Part shown: piece by piece, positions 1 to 11,540 of the stretch
How the letters are laid out: each line of letters begins with the position of its first letter
How positions within the stretch are numbered: position 1 is the stretch's first letter
Assembly (NCBI GenBank): GCA_963834365.1
Contig: CAWIBS010000035.1
Span: 402,342-466,341, forward strand
Direction: 5' to 3'
DNA: 64,000 nucleotides
DNA from: CAWJAP01 sp963834365
Lineage (GTDB): Bacteria; Acidobacteriota; Vicinamibacteria; Vicinamibacterales; Vicinamibacteraceae
The notes under the pieces: generated by a model
Database searches by the model: none
What the model was told of the DNA's origin: nothing
The model's input: the letters and a program-made list of their open reading frames with translations, nothing else
Made by a program: the position numbers and the translations under genes

Positions 1-70
1 CAGGCAGCGTCGAGAGTGTCAAGGCGATCAGAGTAGTCACGAGCGGGATGCGACGGGCGAGGCTGGACAT
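1..70 (-). CDS. Start of an exported protein (partial, cut by window edge)
   Basis: On the minus strand an ATG at 70 opens a reading frame running off the window edge, giving 23 residues that begin MSSLARRIPLVTTLIALTLS. Two arginines followed by an uninterrupted hydrophobic stretch is the form of a Sec signal peptide, so the product is probably exported. It is divergent from the aminotransferase gene at 188, and the 117 bp between them must hold both promoters. Only the signal peptide is visible, so no function can be given. Confidence 0.5.
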   Translation of the reverse strand, partial: MSSLARRIPLVTTLIALTLSTLP

Positions 71-187
71 GTGCAGTAACCCTCCAGCGATAGCGACGAC
101 CGCTGATCCTATCCGCGGATGGCTCGTCGCGCGGGGGACCGCGCAATCTCAATTTGACGATTCGGCGTCAGTGCCACAGAATTGGTC

Positions 188-1262
188 ATGGCAGCCGGCA
201 CCATCGAGTTCATCCGCACCACGACTCCTCGTCAACGACCCAATCCCGCCGACCTGGGCTTTGGCAAGTACTTCGCGGACCACATGCTGGTGCTGGAGTA
301 CCGAAGCGCCCCGGGGGTGGGGTGAGCCGCGCATCGTCCCGTACGGTCCGCTGTCCCTGGACCCGGCGGCGTCGGTCCTGCACTACGGACAGGCGATGTT
401 CGAGGGTCAGAAAGCCTTCCGCCAGGCCGACGGCCGTGTGGCGCTCTTCCGCATCGACGACAACCTGCGCCGCCTGGCGTCGGGCGCGCCGCGCCTGTCG
501 ATGCCCGTCCCCGACCTCGGCATCGTCCGCGAGGCGATCACGGCGCTGGTCTCGGCTGACCGCGACTGGGTTCCCGAGGCGCCCGGCACGGCGCTGTACC
601 TTCGCCCGGTGCTGATCGGCACCGAAGCCTTCCTCGGCGTGCGCCCGTCCTCGAAGTACCTGTTCTACGTGATCAGCTCGCCGGTCGGCGCGTACTACGC
701 CGCCGGGTTGAAGCCGGTCAAGATCTGGGTGGAGACCGAGAGCGTGCGCGCGGTCAAGGGGGGCATCGGGTGGGTGAAGGCCGCCGCCAACTACGTCGCG
801 AGCCTGCACACCGCCAACGAGGTTCGCGCGCGCGGCTACGAGCAGGTGTTGTGGCTGGACGCCGTCGGACACCGCCACATCGAGGAAGTCGGCACGATGA
901 ACCTGTTCGTCGTCATCGGCAACGAGCTGGCGACTCCCCCGCTCGCCGGCAGCATCCTGCCCGGCATCACGCGTGACACGGTCCTGACGCTGGCGCGCGA
1001 CTGGGGCCTCGCCGTGTCCGAGCGTCCGGTCGCGTTCGAGGAACTGGTCGATGCCAGCGCCGCCGGCACGCTGCGCGAGGTCTTCGGGTGCGGCACCGCC
1101 GCGGTCATCTCATCGGTCGGCGAGCTCGGACACGCGGGCGGCTCGCTGCGCATCAACGACGGCGAGATCGGCCCGCTCGCGCAGCGGTTCTACGACGCGA
1201 TCACCAGCATTCAGTACGGCAGGACCGCCGACACGCACGGATGGCTCTGGTACTGTGATTGA
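188..1262 (+). CDS. ilvE: Branched-chain amino acid aminotransferase (frameshifted)
   Basis: PLP-dependent class IV aminotransferase that interconverts Leu/Ile/Val and their 2-oxo acids in the cytosol. The ATG at 188 starts MAAGTIEFIRTTTPR; after one frame change the protein continues to 1262, about 357 residues, the normal length for the large bacterial/eukaryotic-type BCAT. Visible family features are YGPLSLDPAASVLHYGQ, MFEGQKAFR, the PLP-lysine region KGGIGWVKAAANY, EVGTMNLFVV and the C-terminal LREVFGCGTAAVI. The frame break lies in the G run 313-317: with one G fewer the text reads SAPGWGEPRIVPYG, the expected sequence. A sequencing or assembly insertion is therefore more likely than a pseudogene. 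The gene stands alone. Confidence 0.9.
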
Positions 1263-1263
1263 G

Positions 1264-1325
1264 CGGGGCGGCGAAGCCGCGAGCCCTCAGCCTTCAAGAG
1301 CTGAAGCCGCGCCGCGTCGGCGGGC
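1264..1325. repeat. Spacer with small palindromes around a CTGAAG core
   Basis: The spacer between the aminotransferase stop and the MFS start carries overlapping short inverted repeats, GGCGGCGAAGCCGC and CTTCAAGAGCTGAAG, followed by GCTGAAGCCGCGCC. The CTGAAG/GCCGC content matches the hairpins found at 2741-2760 and elsewhere, so this is probably a degenerate member of the same family. Confidence 0.4.
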
Positions 1326-1395
1326 CGTTCGCCGTTTCCCCACACTTCCCCGCATCCGAGAAGACACAGAATCGCTGCGACTAAGATCGGTTGCA

Positions 1396-2736
1396 ATGAC
1401 GCAACCTCGACGGGAATCGGTCGGGCTCATGGGGCTGACCGGCTACCAGTGGACCGTCGTCTTTGCCGCCTGGCTGGGGTGGGGCTTCGACGTGTTCGAC
1501 GGGCTGCTCTTCAACTTCGTGGCGCCCAACTGCATTCCGACGCTCCTCGGCCTGCCGATCGGATCGGCGGAGGCACGCGGGGCGACACTCTTCTGGACCG
1601 GCGTGCTCACCTCGCTGCTGCTCATCGGATGGGCCCTCGGCGGCACGCTGTTCGGCAAGGTCGCCGACCGCATCGGTCGCACGCGCACGCTGATGCTCAC
1701 CATGCTGCTGTACTCGGTGGGCACGGCGCTCTGTGCCTTTGCGCCGAACGTGTGGACGCTGGCATTCTTCCGGTTGATTGCCAGCCTCGGCATCGGGGGC
1801 GAGTGGGCGGCGGGCGCCGCCATGGTGGCCGAGGTGGTTCCGGAGCGCCGCCGCATCGAGGCCGGTGCGCTGCTGTACACCTCCGCACCCTTCGGTCTGG
1901 CGCTGGCCACATTGGTCAACTACGTGATTGCGGGCCAGGTGTTCGCGGATCGGCCCGACGTCTCCTGGCGTTACGTGTTCCTGAGCGGGCTCATTCCGGC
2001 GGCGGTGGCGCTCGCCGTGCGCGCCTTCGTCAAGGAGCCTGAACGGTGGGCGGCGGCAACCCGCGACACCCGCCCGCCCACGGTCTCCGAGCTGTTCGGT
2101 CCCGCCATTCGCCCGCTGACGGTGAGCGGGCTCATCACGGCAATGACGGCCCTCGTGATGTGGTGGAGCTGCAATGCGTTCATCCCCGTCATCGCGAGCG
2201 GGCTCGCGCAGGTCGAGTCGGCGGCGCGTGGCCTGGACCGCGCGGCGACGCTGGCTCTGAGCGAGAGCTGGAAAGCGCAGGCCACGAACTGGTTCAATCT
2301 CGGAGGACTCATCGGCACGCTGCTGACGGTGCCCGCCGCACGACTGTTGGGCCGCCGGCCGATGTTCGGCCTCTACTTCTTCGTCGCCGGGCTGTCCATG
2401 CTGGCGGCGTTCGGATTCGACCTGGCGCCGCAGACCCGCATCGTCATGTACTTTCCGATCGGGCTCAGCGTGTTCGGCGTGTTCGGCAGCTTCACCTACT
2501 ACCTGCCCGAGCTCTTCCCGACACGGCTGCGCGGGACCGGCTCGGGCTTCTGCTACAACATCGGGCGCGTCGTCGCCGCCGTCGGCCCGTTCATGGTCGG
2601 CGCCGTGGCGGCCCGGGGAGCGTCGGCGCTCGATACCGCCCTGGACGCGCTGTTCTGGGTCGGGTTCGTCCCCTTCATCGGCATCCTCGGCCTCCGCTGG
2701 GTCGTCGAGACCAAGGGGCGGCCGTTGCCGGAATGA
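1396..2736 (+). CDS. MFS transporter, sugar/aromatic-acid symporter type
   Basis: Inner-membrane major facilitator of 446 residues, the usual MFS size, with about twelve hydrophobic segments. The start is the ATG at 1396 (MTQPRRESVGLMGLTGYQW); the frame is open further upstream but that part is basic and non-protein-like. Family marks: the loop 2-3 motif GKVADRIGRTRTLML, the motif LASLGIGGEWAAGAAMVAEV, and FPTRLRGTGSGFCYNIGR in the second half, all typical of the sialic acid/aromatic acid:H+ symporter branch. The substrate cannot be read from the sequence. No frameshift. It follows the aminotransferase by 133 bp without an obvious shared operon signal. Confidence 0.85.
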   Translation: MTQPRRESVGLMGLTGYQWTVVFAAWLGWGFDVFDGLLFNFVAPNCIPTLLGLPIGSAEARGATLFWTGVLTSLLLIGWALGGTLFGKVADRIGRTRTLMLTMLLYSVGTALCAFAPNVWTLAFFRLIASLGIGGEWAAGAAMVAEVVPERRRIEAGALLYTSAPFGLALATLVNYVIAGQVFADRPDVSWRYVFLSGLIPAAVALAVRAFVKEPERWAAATRDTRPPTVSELFGPAIRPLTVSGLITAMTALVMWWSCNAFIPVIASGLAQVESAARGLDRAATLALSESWKAQATNWFNLGGLIGTLLTVPAARLLGRRPMFGLYFFVAGLSMLAAFGFDLAPQTRIVMYFPIGLSVFGVFGSFTYYLPELFPTRLRGTGSGFCYNIGRVVAAVGPFMVGAVAARGASALDTALDALFWVGFVPFIGILGLRWVVETKGRPLPE

Positions 2737-2740
2737 TCGC

Positions 2741-2852
2741 GGCGCGGCTGAAGCCGCGCCCTCCTGCGGTGATCTCACGTCGCGATCCGCAGGAGGGCCG
2801 GGCTTCCGCCCGGCCGTTCCTGTAGCCTGTAGCCCGCAGCCCGGGGCCCGAT
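2741..2852. repeat. Composite two-hairpin element plus GTAGCCCG run
   Basis: Directly after the MFS stop lie two perfect 8-bp-stem hairpins, GGCGCGGC-TGAA-GCCGCGCC (2741-2760) and GGCCGGGC-TTCC-GCCCGGCC (2796-2815). Between them are 9-bp complementary arms CTCCTGCGG (2761-2769) and CCGCAGGAG (2787-2795). This hairpin-arm-loop-arm-hairpin plan recurs at 4083, 10422, 31069 and 40220 with other sequences. From about 2820 a degenerate run of GTAGCC(C/T)G units continues to the next gene. Confidence 0.75.
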
Positions 2853-2861
2853 ACAACGCCT

Positions 2862-4026
2862 ATGCCCGTCACCCTCGGATCCACACGTCTGCTCGACTCG
2901 GGACGCCTCCGCGGCCGCCGCGTCGGCATTGTCGCCAACCCCGCGTCGATCGATGCCGACTTCGTCCATGTCGCGGATCGGCTTGCCGCAGCCGATGGCG
3001 TGACGCTCGCGGCGATCTTCGGCCCGCAGCACGGCTTCCATGCCGATCTGCAGGACAACATGATCGAGACGCCGCACGGCCGCGACTGCACCCACAAGGT
3101 GCCGATCTACTCGCTGTACAGCGAGACGCGGGAGCCCACCGAGGCGATGCTGAGGGACCTCGACGTCCTCGTCATCGACCTGCAGGACGTCGGCACGCGC
3201 GTCTACACGTTCATCTACACGATGGCCAACTGCCTGAAGAGCGCGGCGCGATTCAAGGTCCCGGTGGTGGTCTGCGATCGACCCAATCCCATCGGCGGCG
3301 CGGCGGTCGAAGGCCCGATGCTCGATCGCGGGCTCGAGTCCTTCGTCGGGTTGTTCCCCATCCCGCTGCGGCACGGCATGACGATCGCCGAGCTGGCACG
3401 GCTCTTCAACGACGAATTCGGCCTCGACGCCGACCTCGAGGTCGTGCCGATGGAGGGCTGGGCGCGCCAGGACTACTGGGACAGCACCGGCCTGCCGTGG
3501 GTGATTCCGTCTCCCAACATGCCGACGCTGGAGACGGCGGTGGTCTATCCGGGACAGGTCCTCTTCGAAGGCACGCAGCTCTCGGAAGGCCGGGGCACCA
3601 CGCGTCCCTTCGAGCTCGTGGGCGCGCCGTGGATCCGCGCCGAACGGTTCGCCCGTACGTTGAACGACTATGGGCTGCCGGGCGTGCACTTCCGCCCGGT
3701 CAATTTCGAGCCGACGTTCCACAAGCACGCGAAGCTGACGTGCGGCGGCTGCCAGGTGCACGTGACCGATCGGTTGGTCTACAAGCCCGTGCTCGCCGCG
3801 ACGGCGCTCCTCCGCGAGTTCTTCGCGGCCGACCCGGAGCGGTTCGCCTGGCGCGATCCGCCGTACCAGTACGAGCACGAGAAGATGCCGATCGACATCC
3901 TTGCCGGCACGCCCGAGTACCGGGAGGGCGTGGAGCGCGGCGACGATCCTCGTGAGATTGCCGCAAGCTGGGAGCCGGGCGTGAGCAGCGTTCGACGAGC
4001 TGCGACGGAGCGTGCTGCTCTATTGA
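2862..4026 (+). CDS. NamZ-type exo-beta-N-acetylmuramidase (DUF1343)
   Basis: Member of the DUF1343 family, whose characterised member NamZ removes MurNAc from the non-reducing ends of peptidoglycan fragments during muropeptide recycling or scavenging. The ATG at 2862 gives a protein of about 388 residues, family length. Typical blocks are VGIVANPASID, FGPQHGFHAD, VPIYSLYSETREPT, DLQDVGTRVYTF, CDRPNPIGG, IPLRHGMTIAELA and SEGRGTTRPFE. Near 3985-3992 one extra base shifts the frame; reading on in the other frame gives FDELRRSVLLY and a TGA at 4024-4026. Without that correction the frame stays open through the repeats and into the next gene, producing a false long tail. No signal peptide is evident with this start. 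Confidence 0.85.
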
Positions 4027-4075
4027 GGTCTTCGGTCTTTGGTCTTCGGTCTTCGGTCTTTGGTCCTTGGTCGAC
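4027..4075. repeat. Tandem 7-bp repeat GGTCTTC/GGTCTTT (seven units)
   Basis: Seven consecutive heptamers (GGTCTTC, GGTCTTT, GGTCTTC, GGTCTTC, GGTCTTT, GGTCCTT, GGTCGAC) begin at the base right after the inferred NamZ stop codon. The same unit recurs in the addB-addA spacer at 30788-31059. The function is unknown. Confidence 0.85.
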
Positions 4076-4082
4076 GGGCGCG

Positions 4083-4140
4083 CCGGACCTGAAGGTCCGG
4101 CCTACCACGAATCGCGGTAGGGCGGGGCTTCAGCCCCGCC
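4083..4140. repeat. Two-hairpin element, copy I
   Basis: Hairpin CCGGACCTGAAGGTCCGG (4083-4100) is followed by arm CTACC (4102-4106), a short loop, arm GGTAG (4116-4120) and a second hairpin GGCGGGGCTTCAGCCCCGCC (4121-4140). Nearly the same two hairpins with CCTACC/GGTAGG arms occur at 10422-10526 and, in the opposite order, at 31069-31132. It resembles a REPIN (two inverted REP sequences), but no RAYT transposase is in the window. Confidence 0.85.
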
Positions 4141-4207
4141 AACCAGGGTCCGCCGGCGCGCGTACAGACTGCTTCACATTCGTTGAACAGGCCCTTGGAG
4201 GCCTTCC

Positions 4208-4775
4208 ATGCCCAGCCTGGACAAAGCGCTCGAAACCCAGCTCGCCAATATCCAAAAGCGATCCGGCAAATCACTCACCGAGCTCGCCGACATCGTCAAG
4301 GGCAGCGGCCTGACGAAGCACGGCGAGATCCGCGACATGCTGAAACGCGAGCTGGGGATGGGGCACGGCGATGCCAACACGCTCGTGCACCATGTGCTCC
4401 AGTCCGACGGCGCGAGCGTCGCAGCGGCACCAGGGCCTCGACGAGGTGCTGGCAGGCATCTACGTGGGGCCGAAGAGCGCGCTGCGCCCCATCCACGATC
4501 GGTTGATGGCGGCCATCGATCCGATGGGTGCATTCGAGATCGCGCCGAAGAAAGGCTACGTCAGCCTGCGGCGCTCGAAGCAGTTCGCCACGATCGGCCC
4601 GGCAACGAACTCACGGGTCGACGTCGGCCTGAACATGAAGGGCGTCGCGCCGACCGCCAGGCTCGAGCAGCTCCCGGCCGGCCAGATGTGCCAATACAAG
4701 GTGCGCCTCACCGCGCCTGACCAGGTCGATGCAGAGCTCATCGCGTGGATCCGGCAGGCGTTCGACACGGCCTAA
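4208..4775 (+). CDS. DUF4287/DUF5655 domain protein (one frameshift)
   Basis: Small cytosolic protein of about 188 residues. The N-terminal part (MPSLDKALETQLANIQKRSG, then SLTELADIVKGSGLTKHGEI and LGMGHGDANTLVHH) is the DUF4287 type. The C-terminal part (KSALRPIHDRLMAAIDPMGA, APKKGYVSLRRSKQFA, LNMKGVAPTARLE) is the DUF5655 type. They lie in different frames, joined by one apparent extra base near 4410-4430, so this is normally one polypeptide. The ATG at 4208 is preceded by a GGAGG-like site about 10 bases upstream. The function of these domains is not known; they often occur in small stand-alone proteins. Confidence 0.75.
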
Positions 4776-4808
4776 TCTCGCGTCCGGAAGCCGATCTTTG
4801 GCAAGTCC

Positions 4809-4842
4809 TGTAGCCCGTAGTCGGTAGCCCATAGCCCGAAGG
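4809..4842. repeat. Degenerate tandem run of GTAGCCCG-like units
   Basis: About four degenerate octamers (TAGCCCG, TAGTCGG, TAGCCCA, TAGCCCG) lie in the spacer after the DUF4287/5655 gene. The same unit is seen at 2820-2852 and 30870-30905. Confidence 0.6.
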
Positions 4843-4966
4843 GTCACAAGCTCTGTCGGTCTTGCGGTCTTGGCGTGAGCCGCTTTTCGCTGAAATGCGC
4901 GTACAGGGGTGGCGCCGCTCGCTGATGGGGGGCGACTCGCACGATCACTGTCCAAGGAGGTGGAAG

Positions 4967-5476
4967 ATGGGACGCTACCGAGGCTACGTGGTGATTGTTC
5001 TCGCCCTGGTCACGATCGGATTGACGCTGGTCTGGGCCGACGACCACGCATCGTCACACGCCCGGGACGACAACGACTCGTCACGCCTTCGGCTGGTCTC
5101 CGAAAGCGCCCTGCTCGCCGGATTGGAAGGGAAAACGGTCTTCCCGTTCATCGACACGACGCCAAAAGGGCTTCGTCGTGCCCACGTCGCGATCACCGAC
5201 AGCACGGCCAACTGTGCGCCTGGCGCGGCGGCCCCATCGAATATTCAGATTCTCGTCGGTGAAGCGGGAGTCGCCCTCGTCAACGTGATGACGGAGGCAA
5301 CGAACACGGAATCTCCGTGCGGCCGGACAAGAACAGCCAATGTGTGTTCCACGCCACGGTGAGACCTGGACAGGGTGGAGTTCCCGACCGCATTACCGAC
5401 ATCGTCGTCGTCAATGCTGGAGATGCGCCGCTGACCGGGGTCAACACGGTGACGGTGTCAGCCGAAGTCTCCGTAG
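4967..5476 (+). CDS. Small exported protein of unknown function (frameshifted, end uncertain)
   Basis: ATG at 4967 follows a strong ribosome-binding site AAGGAGG (4954-4960). The N-terminus MGRYRGYVVIVLALVTIGLT ends in an alanine-rich cleavage-like site (VWADDHASS), a Sec signal peptide. The mature part reads SALLAGLEGKTVFPFIDTTP, then RAHVAITDSTANCAPGA. Near 5310-5320 the frame changes and continues as SVRPDKNSQCVFHATVRPGQ and VVVNAGDAPLTGVNTVTVSA. The natural stop is not certain: that frame stays open through a repeat into the kinase gene, while a TAG at 5474-5476 in the third frame would end the protein just before the repeat. I do not recognise the family. Confidence 0.55.
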
Positions 5477-5621
5477 CCACGGAGCCACGGACAAGACGGA
5501 CCAGATCGGAGACACGGACCAGACCGGGGCCACGGACAAATCGGACGCAGATCAGACCGAGTCAGCTTGGTCAGATCTGGTCAGATCTGGTCCGTGGCCG
5601 ATCTGGTCAGATTGTCCGCCA
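5477..5621. repeat. Low-complexity inverted repeat of GGACCAGATC-type units
   Basis: The left half (5485-5560) repeats units such as CACGGACCAGA and CGGACCAGATCGG. The right half (5564-5620) carries the same words in reverse complement (TGGTCAGATC twice, GGTCCGTGGCCGATCTGGTC). The two halves can pair over most of their length. The element lies just upstream of the kinase start at 5701. Confidence 0.7.
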
Positions 5622-5700
5622 GCCGATATCCTTCATACCCTCGCCGGGCTGGCTATCGCTCGAGCTCCGCGTTACGCTAGCGCCTTCCGGACGGTCATCC

Positions 5701-8319
<2,619 letters not shown>

Positions 8320-8927
8320 AGCCACGCCCTTGCAATGGCCCACTCCCGCTTCACCGTCGCTGGAGAAGTCCCGACGGCCGCGGCGGTCTCTTCGACGGTG
8401 AGGCCGCCGAAGAAACGCAGCTCCACGATGCGCCCCTGTTCGGGATCCAGCTGCTCGAGCTCCTGGAGCGCGCGATCGAGAGCCAGCGCATCGACGGCAT
8501 CGACGGGCGTCGCTGTCGGGCTGGACACCGCCTCTTCGAGTTCGACACGAACCGAGTCGCCGCCATGTTTCTCGCGACAGCTCCCGGCGTGCGTGGTCGA
8601 CGAGGATGCGTCGCATGACCTTCGCCGCGATGGCGAAGAAATGACCGCGGTTCTGCCAGTCGACCTCGCGCTGGCCGAACAGCTTGATGTATGCCTCGTT
8701 GACGACCACGGTGGTCTGGAGGCGATTGTGCCGCCACTCCCGGGCGAGCTGTCGTGACGCGAGGGTGTGCAGCTCGTTGTACACGAGCGGGATCAGGCGG
8801 TCGAGGGCCTCTCGGCTTCCGCCCTTCCACTCGTTCAGGAGCCGCGTAATCTCCGCCGGCGAGGGGGGCGACCCGTCCATGCTGGATGAGTGTACAGCGG
8901 AGCCGGTCCGCCGAAGGCGCCCGTTCT

Positions 8928-9841
8928 CTAGCTCGAGGTCTTCGCGAGGCCCGGTGCCTGCTGTTCCTGTGCCGTCGCCGGCAACAGGCAGTTGGCGGTG
9001 AGATAGTCCCGCAGGATCGCGAACGCCTCGGCCGGGGTGTTCGCGGGCGTCAGGTACTTGAAATCGTCCGGGCCAATCATCCCCCAGTCGGCCATCGGCT
9101 CGAGATCCACCACCTCGTTCCAGTAGTCCGAGCCGTACAGCACCACCAGCAGCGACTTGGCGAGCTTCTGCAGTCTGCGCGAGGGTCAGAATCTCGAACA
9201 TCTCGTCGAGCGTGCCGAATCCTCCCGGAAAGACGATCAGCGCCTTGGCGAGGTAGGCGAACCAGAGCTTCCGCATGAAGAAGTAGTGGAACTGGAAGCC
9301 GAGGCCCTCGGTGATGTAGTCGTTCAGCCCTTGTTCGAACGGCAGCTTGATGTTGAGGCCGATGCTCTTGCCGCCGCTCTCGAACGCCCCGCGGTTGGCG
9401 GCCTCCATGATGCCGGGACCGCCACCGGAACAGACGACGAACCGATGGTGAGGCACCTTGAGGCTGAGCGACCACTCGGTGAGCATCCGCGCCACGCGTG
9501 CGCGCATCCTCGTAGTACCGCGACATCGTCACGCCGCGCCGGGCCCGCGTGAGCGCCATGCGCTGCGCCCGGGTCGGGCGGGCGGCGGCACGCGTCCCCA
9601 CCTCGCTCCCCACCCGCCTGGTGCGGGCGAGCATCTGCTGCTCGAGCCGCGCGAGCGCCTCGTCGGCGTGCTCGCGGCTGCGGATGCGGGCCGACCCGAA
9701 GAAGACGACGGTATCCTGGATGTTCTGCTCTTTGAAACGGCGCAGCGGCTCGAAGTATTCGGCGAGGATGCGGATGGGACGAGCTTCCTCGCTGTCGAGG
9801 AACTCCGTGTTGTGGAAGGCGAGCGCCTGTTCGAGCATCAT
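8928..9841 (-). CDS. LOG-family protein (TIGR00730/cytokinin riboside phosphoribohydrolase-like, two frameshifts)
   Basis: Rossmann-fold protein of about 303 residues related to LOG enzymes and former 'lysine decarboxylases', which hydrolyse nucleoside 5'-monophosphates to base and ribose phosphate. The start is the ATG at 9841 (MMLEQALAFHNTEFLDSEEA). Visible motifs are VVFFGSARI, VVCSGGGPGIMEAANRGA and the signature PGGFGTLDEMFEILTLAQT. The frame changes near 9513 and near 9170, where homologous sequence continues as SLLVVLYGSDYWNEVV. The long N-terminal extension before the SGGGPG block is typical of the larger bacterial members. It is divergent from the cytochrome gene, with 151 bp between the starts. 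The substrate is not known for this subgroup. Confidence 0.8.
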
Positions 9842-9992
9842 AGGAATGTATCATCGGGTCGAGAGGCGCCCGGCGCGGACGGCCGGGCCTGCAACAGGCG
9901 TCTGCGACAGTCGTCGCAGCCATTCGCGCAGGGCCTTCGGGCGGGGAACCACTACGTGGCCCGGCCTTCGGTCCCGGGGAAGCAGGAGGGTC

Positions 9993-10418
9993 ATGCTGAA
10001 ACTGGCAATCGGATCGGTGGGCCTGATACTCACCGTGATGCTGGGTGTGGTGGTGGCGCAGGAGCCCGCGGACACAGGCGGCGGCAAGGGCTGGACGATT
10101 CCTGCCGGCGGGTCGAAAGAGCCCAATCCGATTGCCGCCTCACCCGAGGTGCTCGAGAAGGGCAAGACGATCTACGAGAAGAACTGCAAGAAGTGTCACG
10201 GCGCCGAAGGCAAGGGTGATGGTCCCGATGCCGATCCGGACATGCCGCCCGAGGATCTGTCCGATCCGGAGCGCGTACCGCGCAACCCGGACGGCACGAT
10301 GTTCTACAAGATCTGGAACGGCCGGAAGTCGCCCAAGATGCCCGCCTTCAAGTCAGAGGGACTGACGAAGGACGAAGTCTGGCAGGTGATTCACTTCGTG
10401 AAGACGTTCAGGAAGTAG
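9993..10418 (+). CDS. Small exported mono-heme c-type cytochrome
   Basis: A 141-residue protein. The ATG at 9993 is preceded by AGGAGG (9983-9988) and encodes a signal peptide MLKLAIGSVGLILTVMLGVV ending near AQEPAD. The mature part has one heme-binding motif, CKKCH, in GKTIYEKNCKKCHGAEGKGD, and the downstream MPAFKSEGLTKDEVW supplies a likely axial Met; this is the cytochrome c class I layout. It probably works in the periplasm as an electron carrier. It is not in an operon; the next gene is convergent across a two-hairpin element. No frameshift. Confidence 0.85.
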   Translation: MLKLAIGSVGLILTVMLGVVVAQEPADTGGGKGWTIPAGGSKEPNPIAASPEVLEKGKTIYEKNCKKCHGAEGKGDGPDADPDMPPEDLSDPERVPRNPDGTMFYKIWNGRKSPKMPAFKSEGLTKDEVWQVIHFVKTFRK

Positions 10419-10421
10419 GCG

Positions 10422-10526
10422 CCGGACCTGAAGGTCCGGCCTACCGAGGTCCGGCCTACCGGGCCGCCTCCGGAACGTCTCGCGGCCCGAACGATTGCTC
10501 CGGTAGGGCGGGGCTTCAGCCCCGCC
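10422..10526. repeat. Two-hairpin element, copy II, between convergent genes
   Basis: Hairpin CCGGACCTGAAGGTCCGG (10422-10439), arm CCTACC (10440-10445), a longer loop with a partial second copy of the arm (10447-10460), arm GGTAGG (10502-10507) and hairpin GGCGGGGCTTCAGCCCCGCC (10507-10526). The dapE stop codon, read on the minus strand, is the TGA at the centre of the second hairpin (10516-10518). The element therefore forms the 3' end of the lysine operon and could act as a bidirectional terminator. Confidence 0.8.
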
Positions 10527-11540
10527 GTCGGCCGACGTTACTGCCGAACAGCTCGCGCACCAGCCGCACGTAGTCGTCGGCGGCGCGCTCGAGATGCGCG
10601 ATCTCGACGTGCTCCTCGTCGGTGTGCGCCACCAGGACGGACCCGGGGCCGTAGAGCAGCGGCTTCCCCCAGCGATCCAGCAGCGGGATGTCCGTCATGT
10701 AGGGAAAGATCGCGGTCTCGAAGCCGTCCACGACGTGCATGCGCACCGGCGGCCCCTCGAGCACGTCCTCAATCGACACCTGCGGCTCGAGCGCCTTGAG
10801 CGCCACCCGGACATCGGCGGGCGGACCGACCGTGCGAAACAGCGCCTCGGCCTCGGCCGACGGCGGAATCACGTTGGGCGCGATGCCGCCGGCAATCAGG
10901 CCGACCGTGTAGTGCGTGCGGCCGAGGAGCGAATCGGCCGGGAGCTCGAGGCCCCGCAGCTTCACCAGCGCGTCGATCAGCTTCTCGATCGCGGACTCGC
11001 CGAGCTCGGGATACGACGAATGGGCGGCGCGGCCCGAGGCGCGCAGCCGCGCCCGGAAGACCCCGCGCGTCGCCAGCCCGAGCCGGTTGTCGGTCGGCTC
11101 GCCGTTCACGAGAAACCGGCACGACGCAGGGGCCAGGCGATTGGCGGCGGTCGGCCCCGTCGCTCCCGCGCTCCTCCCCGACCACGAACAGCAGCGCGAA
11201 GTTCGACACACCGTCCGCCCGCAGGCGTTCGGCGGCCTCGACCTGCGCCGCGAGAATGCCTTTCGCGTCGCACGATCCGCGGCCGTAGATCCGCGACCCC
11301 TCGACGCGGCTGGGAAAGAACGGGGGGACACAGTCGAAGTGCGTGGACAGGGTGACGCGCGGTGCGTCCACGGCCACCAGGACGTTGAACCGATCCGCGT
11401 CAACCCGCTGCTCCTCGACGTCGAAGCCACGGCCGCGCAGATAGTCGGACAACGCCCGCCCGCACGCCGCTTCCCTGCCGGTCGTGGAGTCGATGTCCAC
11501 GAGCAGCGCGGGTCAGCGCGACCAGGCCTAGCGGATCCAT
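10516..11540 (-). CDS. dapE: Succinyl-diaminopimelate desuccinylase-type M20 peptidase (two frameshifts)
   Basis: Zinc metallohydrolase that would release succinate from N-succinyl-LL-diaminopimelate, the last succinylase-branch step before DAP epimerisation. The ATG at 11540 lies inside the end of dapD (13-bp overlap). After a frame change near 11505 the text reads LLVDIDSTTGREAACG. Metal-site motifs: VTLSTHFDCVPP, IYGRGSCDAKGILA and LLFVVGEERGSDGA. The second break is near 11155, after which AAHSSYPELGESAIEKLIDA and a C-terminal VLVAHTDEEHVEIAHLERAA follow. The operon context (after dapD) supports DapE over acetylornithine deacetylase, which it also resembles. The last residues and the stop come from the downstream hairpin element. 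Confidence 0.8.

Noticed and set aside
1381..2856. Long open frame (491 codons) on the minus strand opposite the MFS gene
   Set aside because: Rich in Arg, Gln, Glu, Pro and His with no hydrophobic pattern; a typical shadow of high-GC coding sequence on the other strand.
4027..4313. C-terminal extension of the NamZ-type protein through the repeats
   Set aside because: The family ends at about residue 388; a one-base correction near 3990 gives a normal end FDELRRSVLLY and stop at 4026, and the extension is translated repeat.
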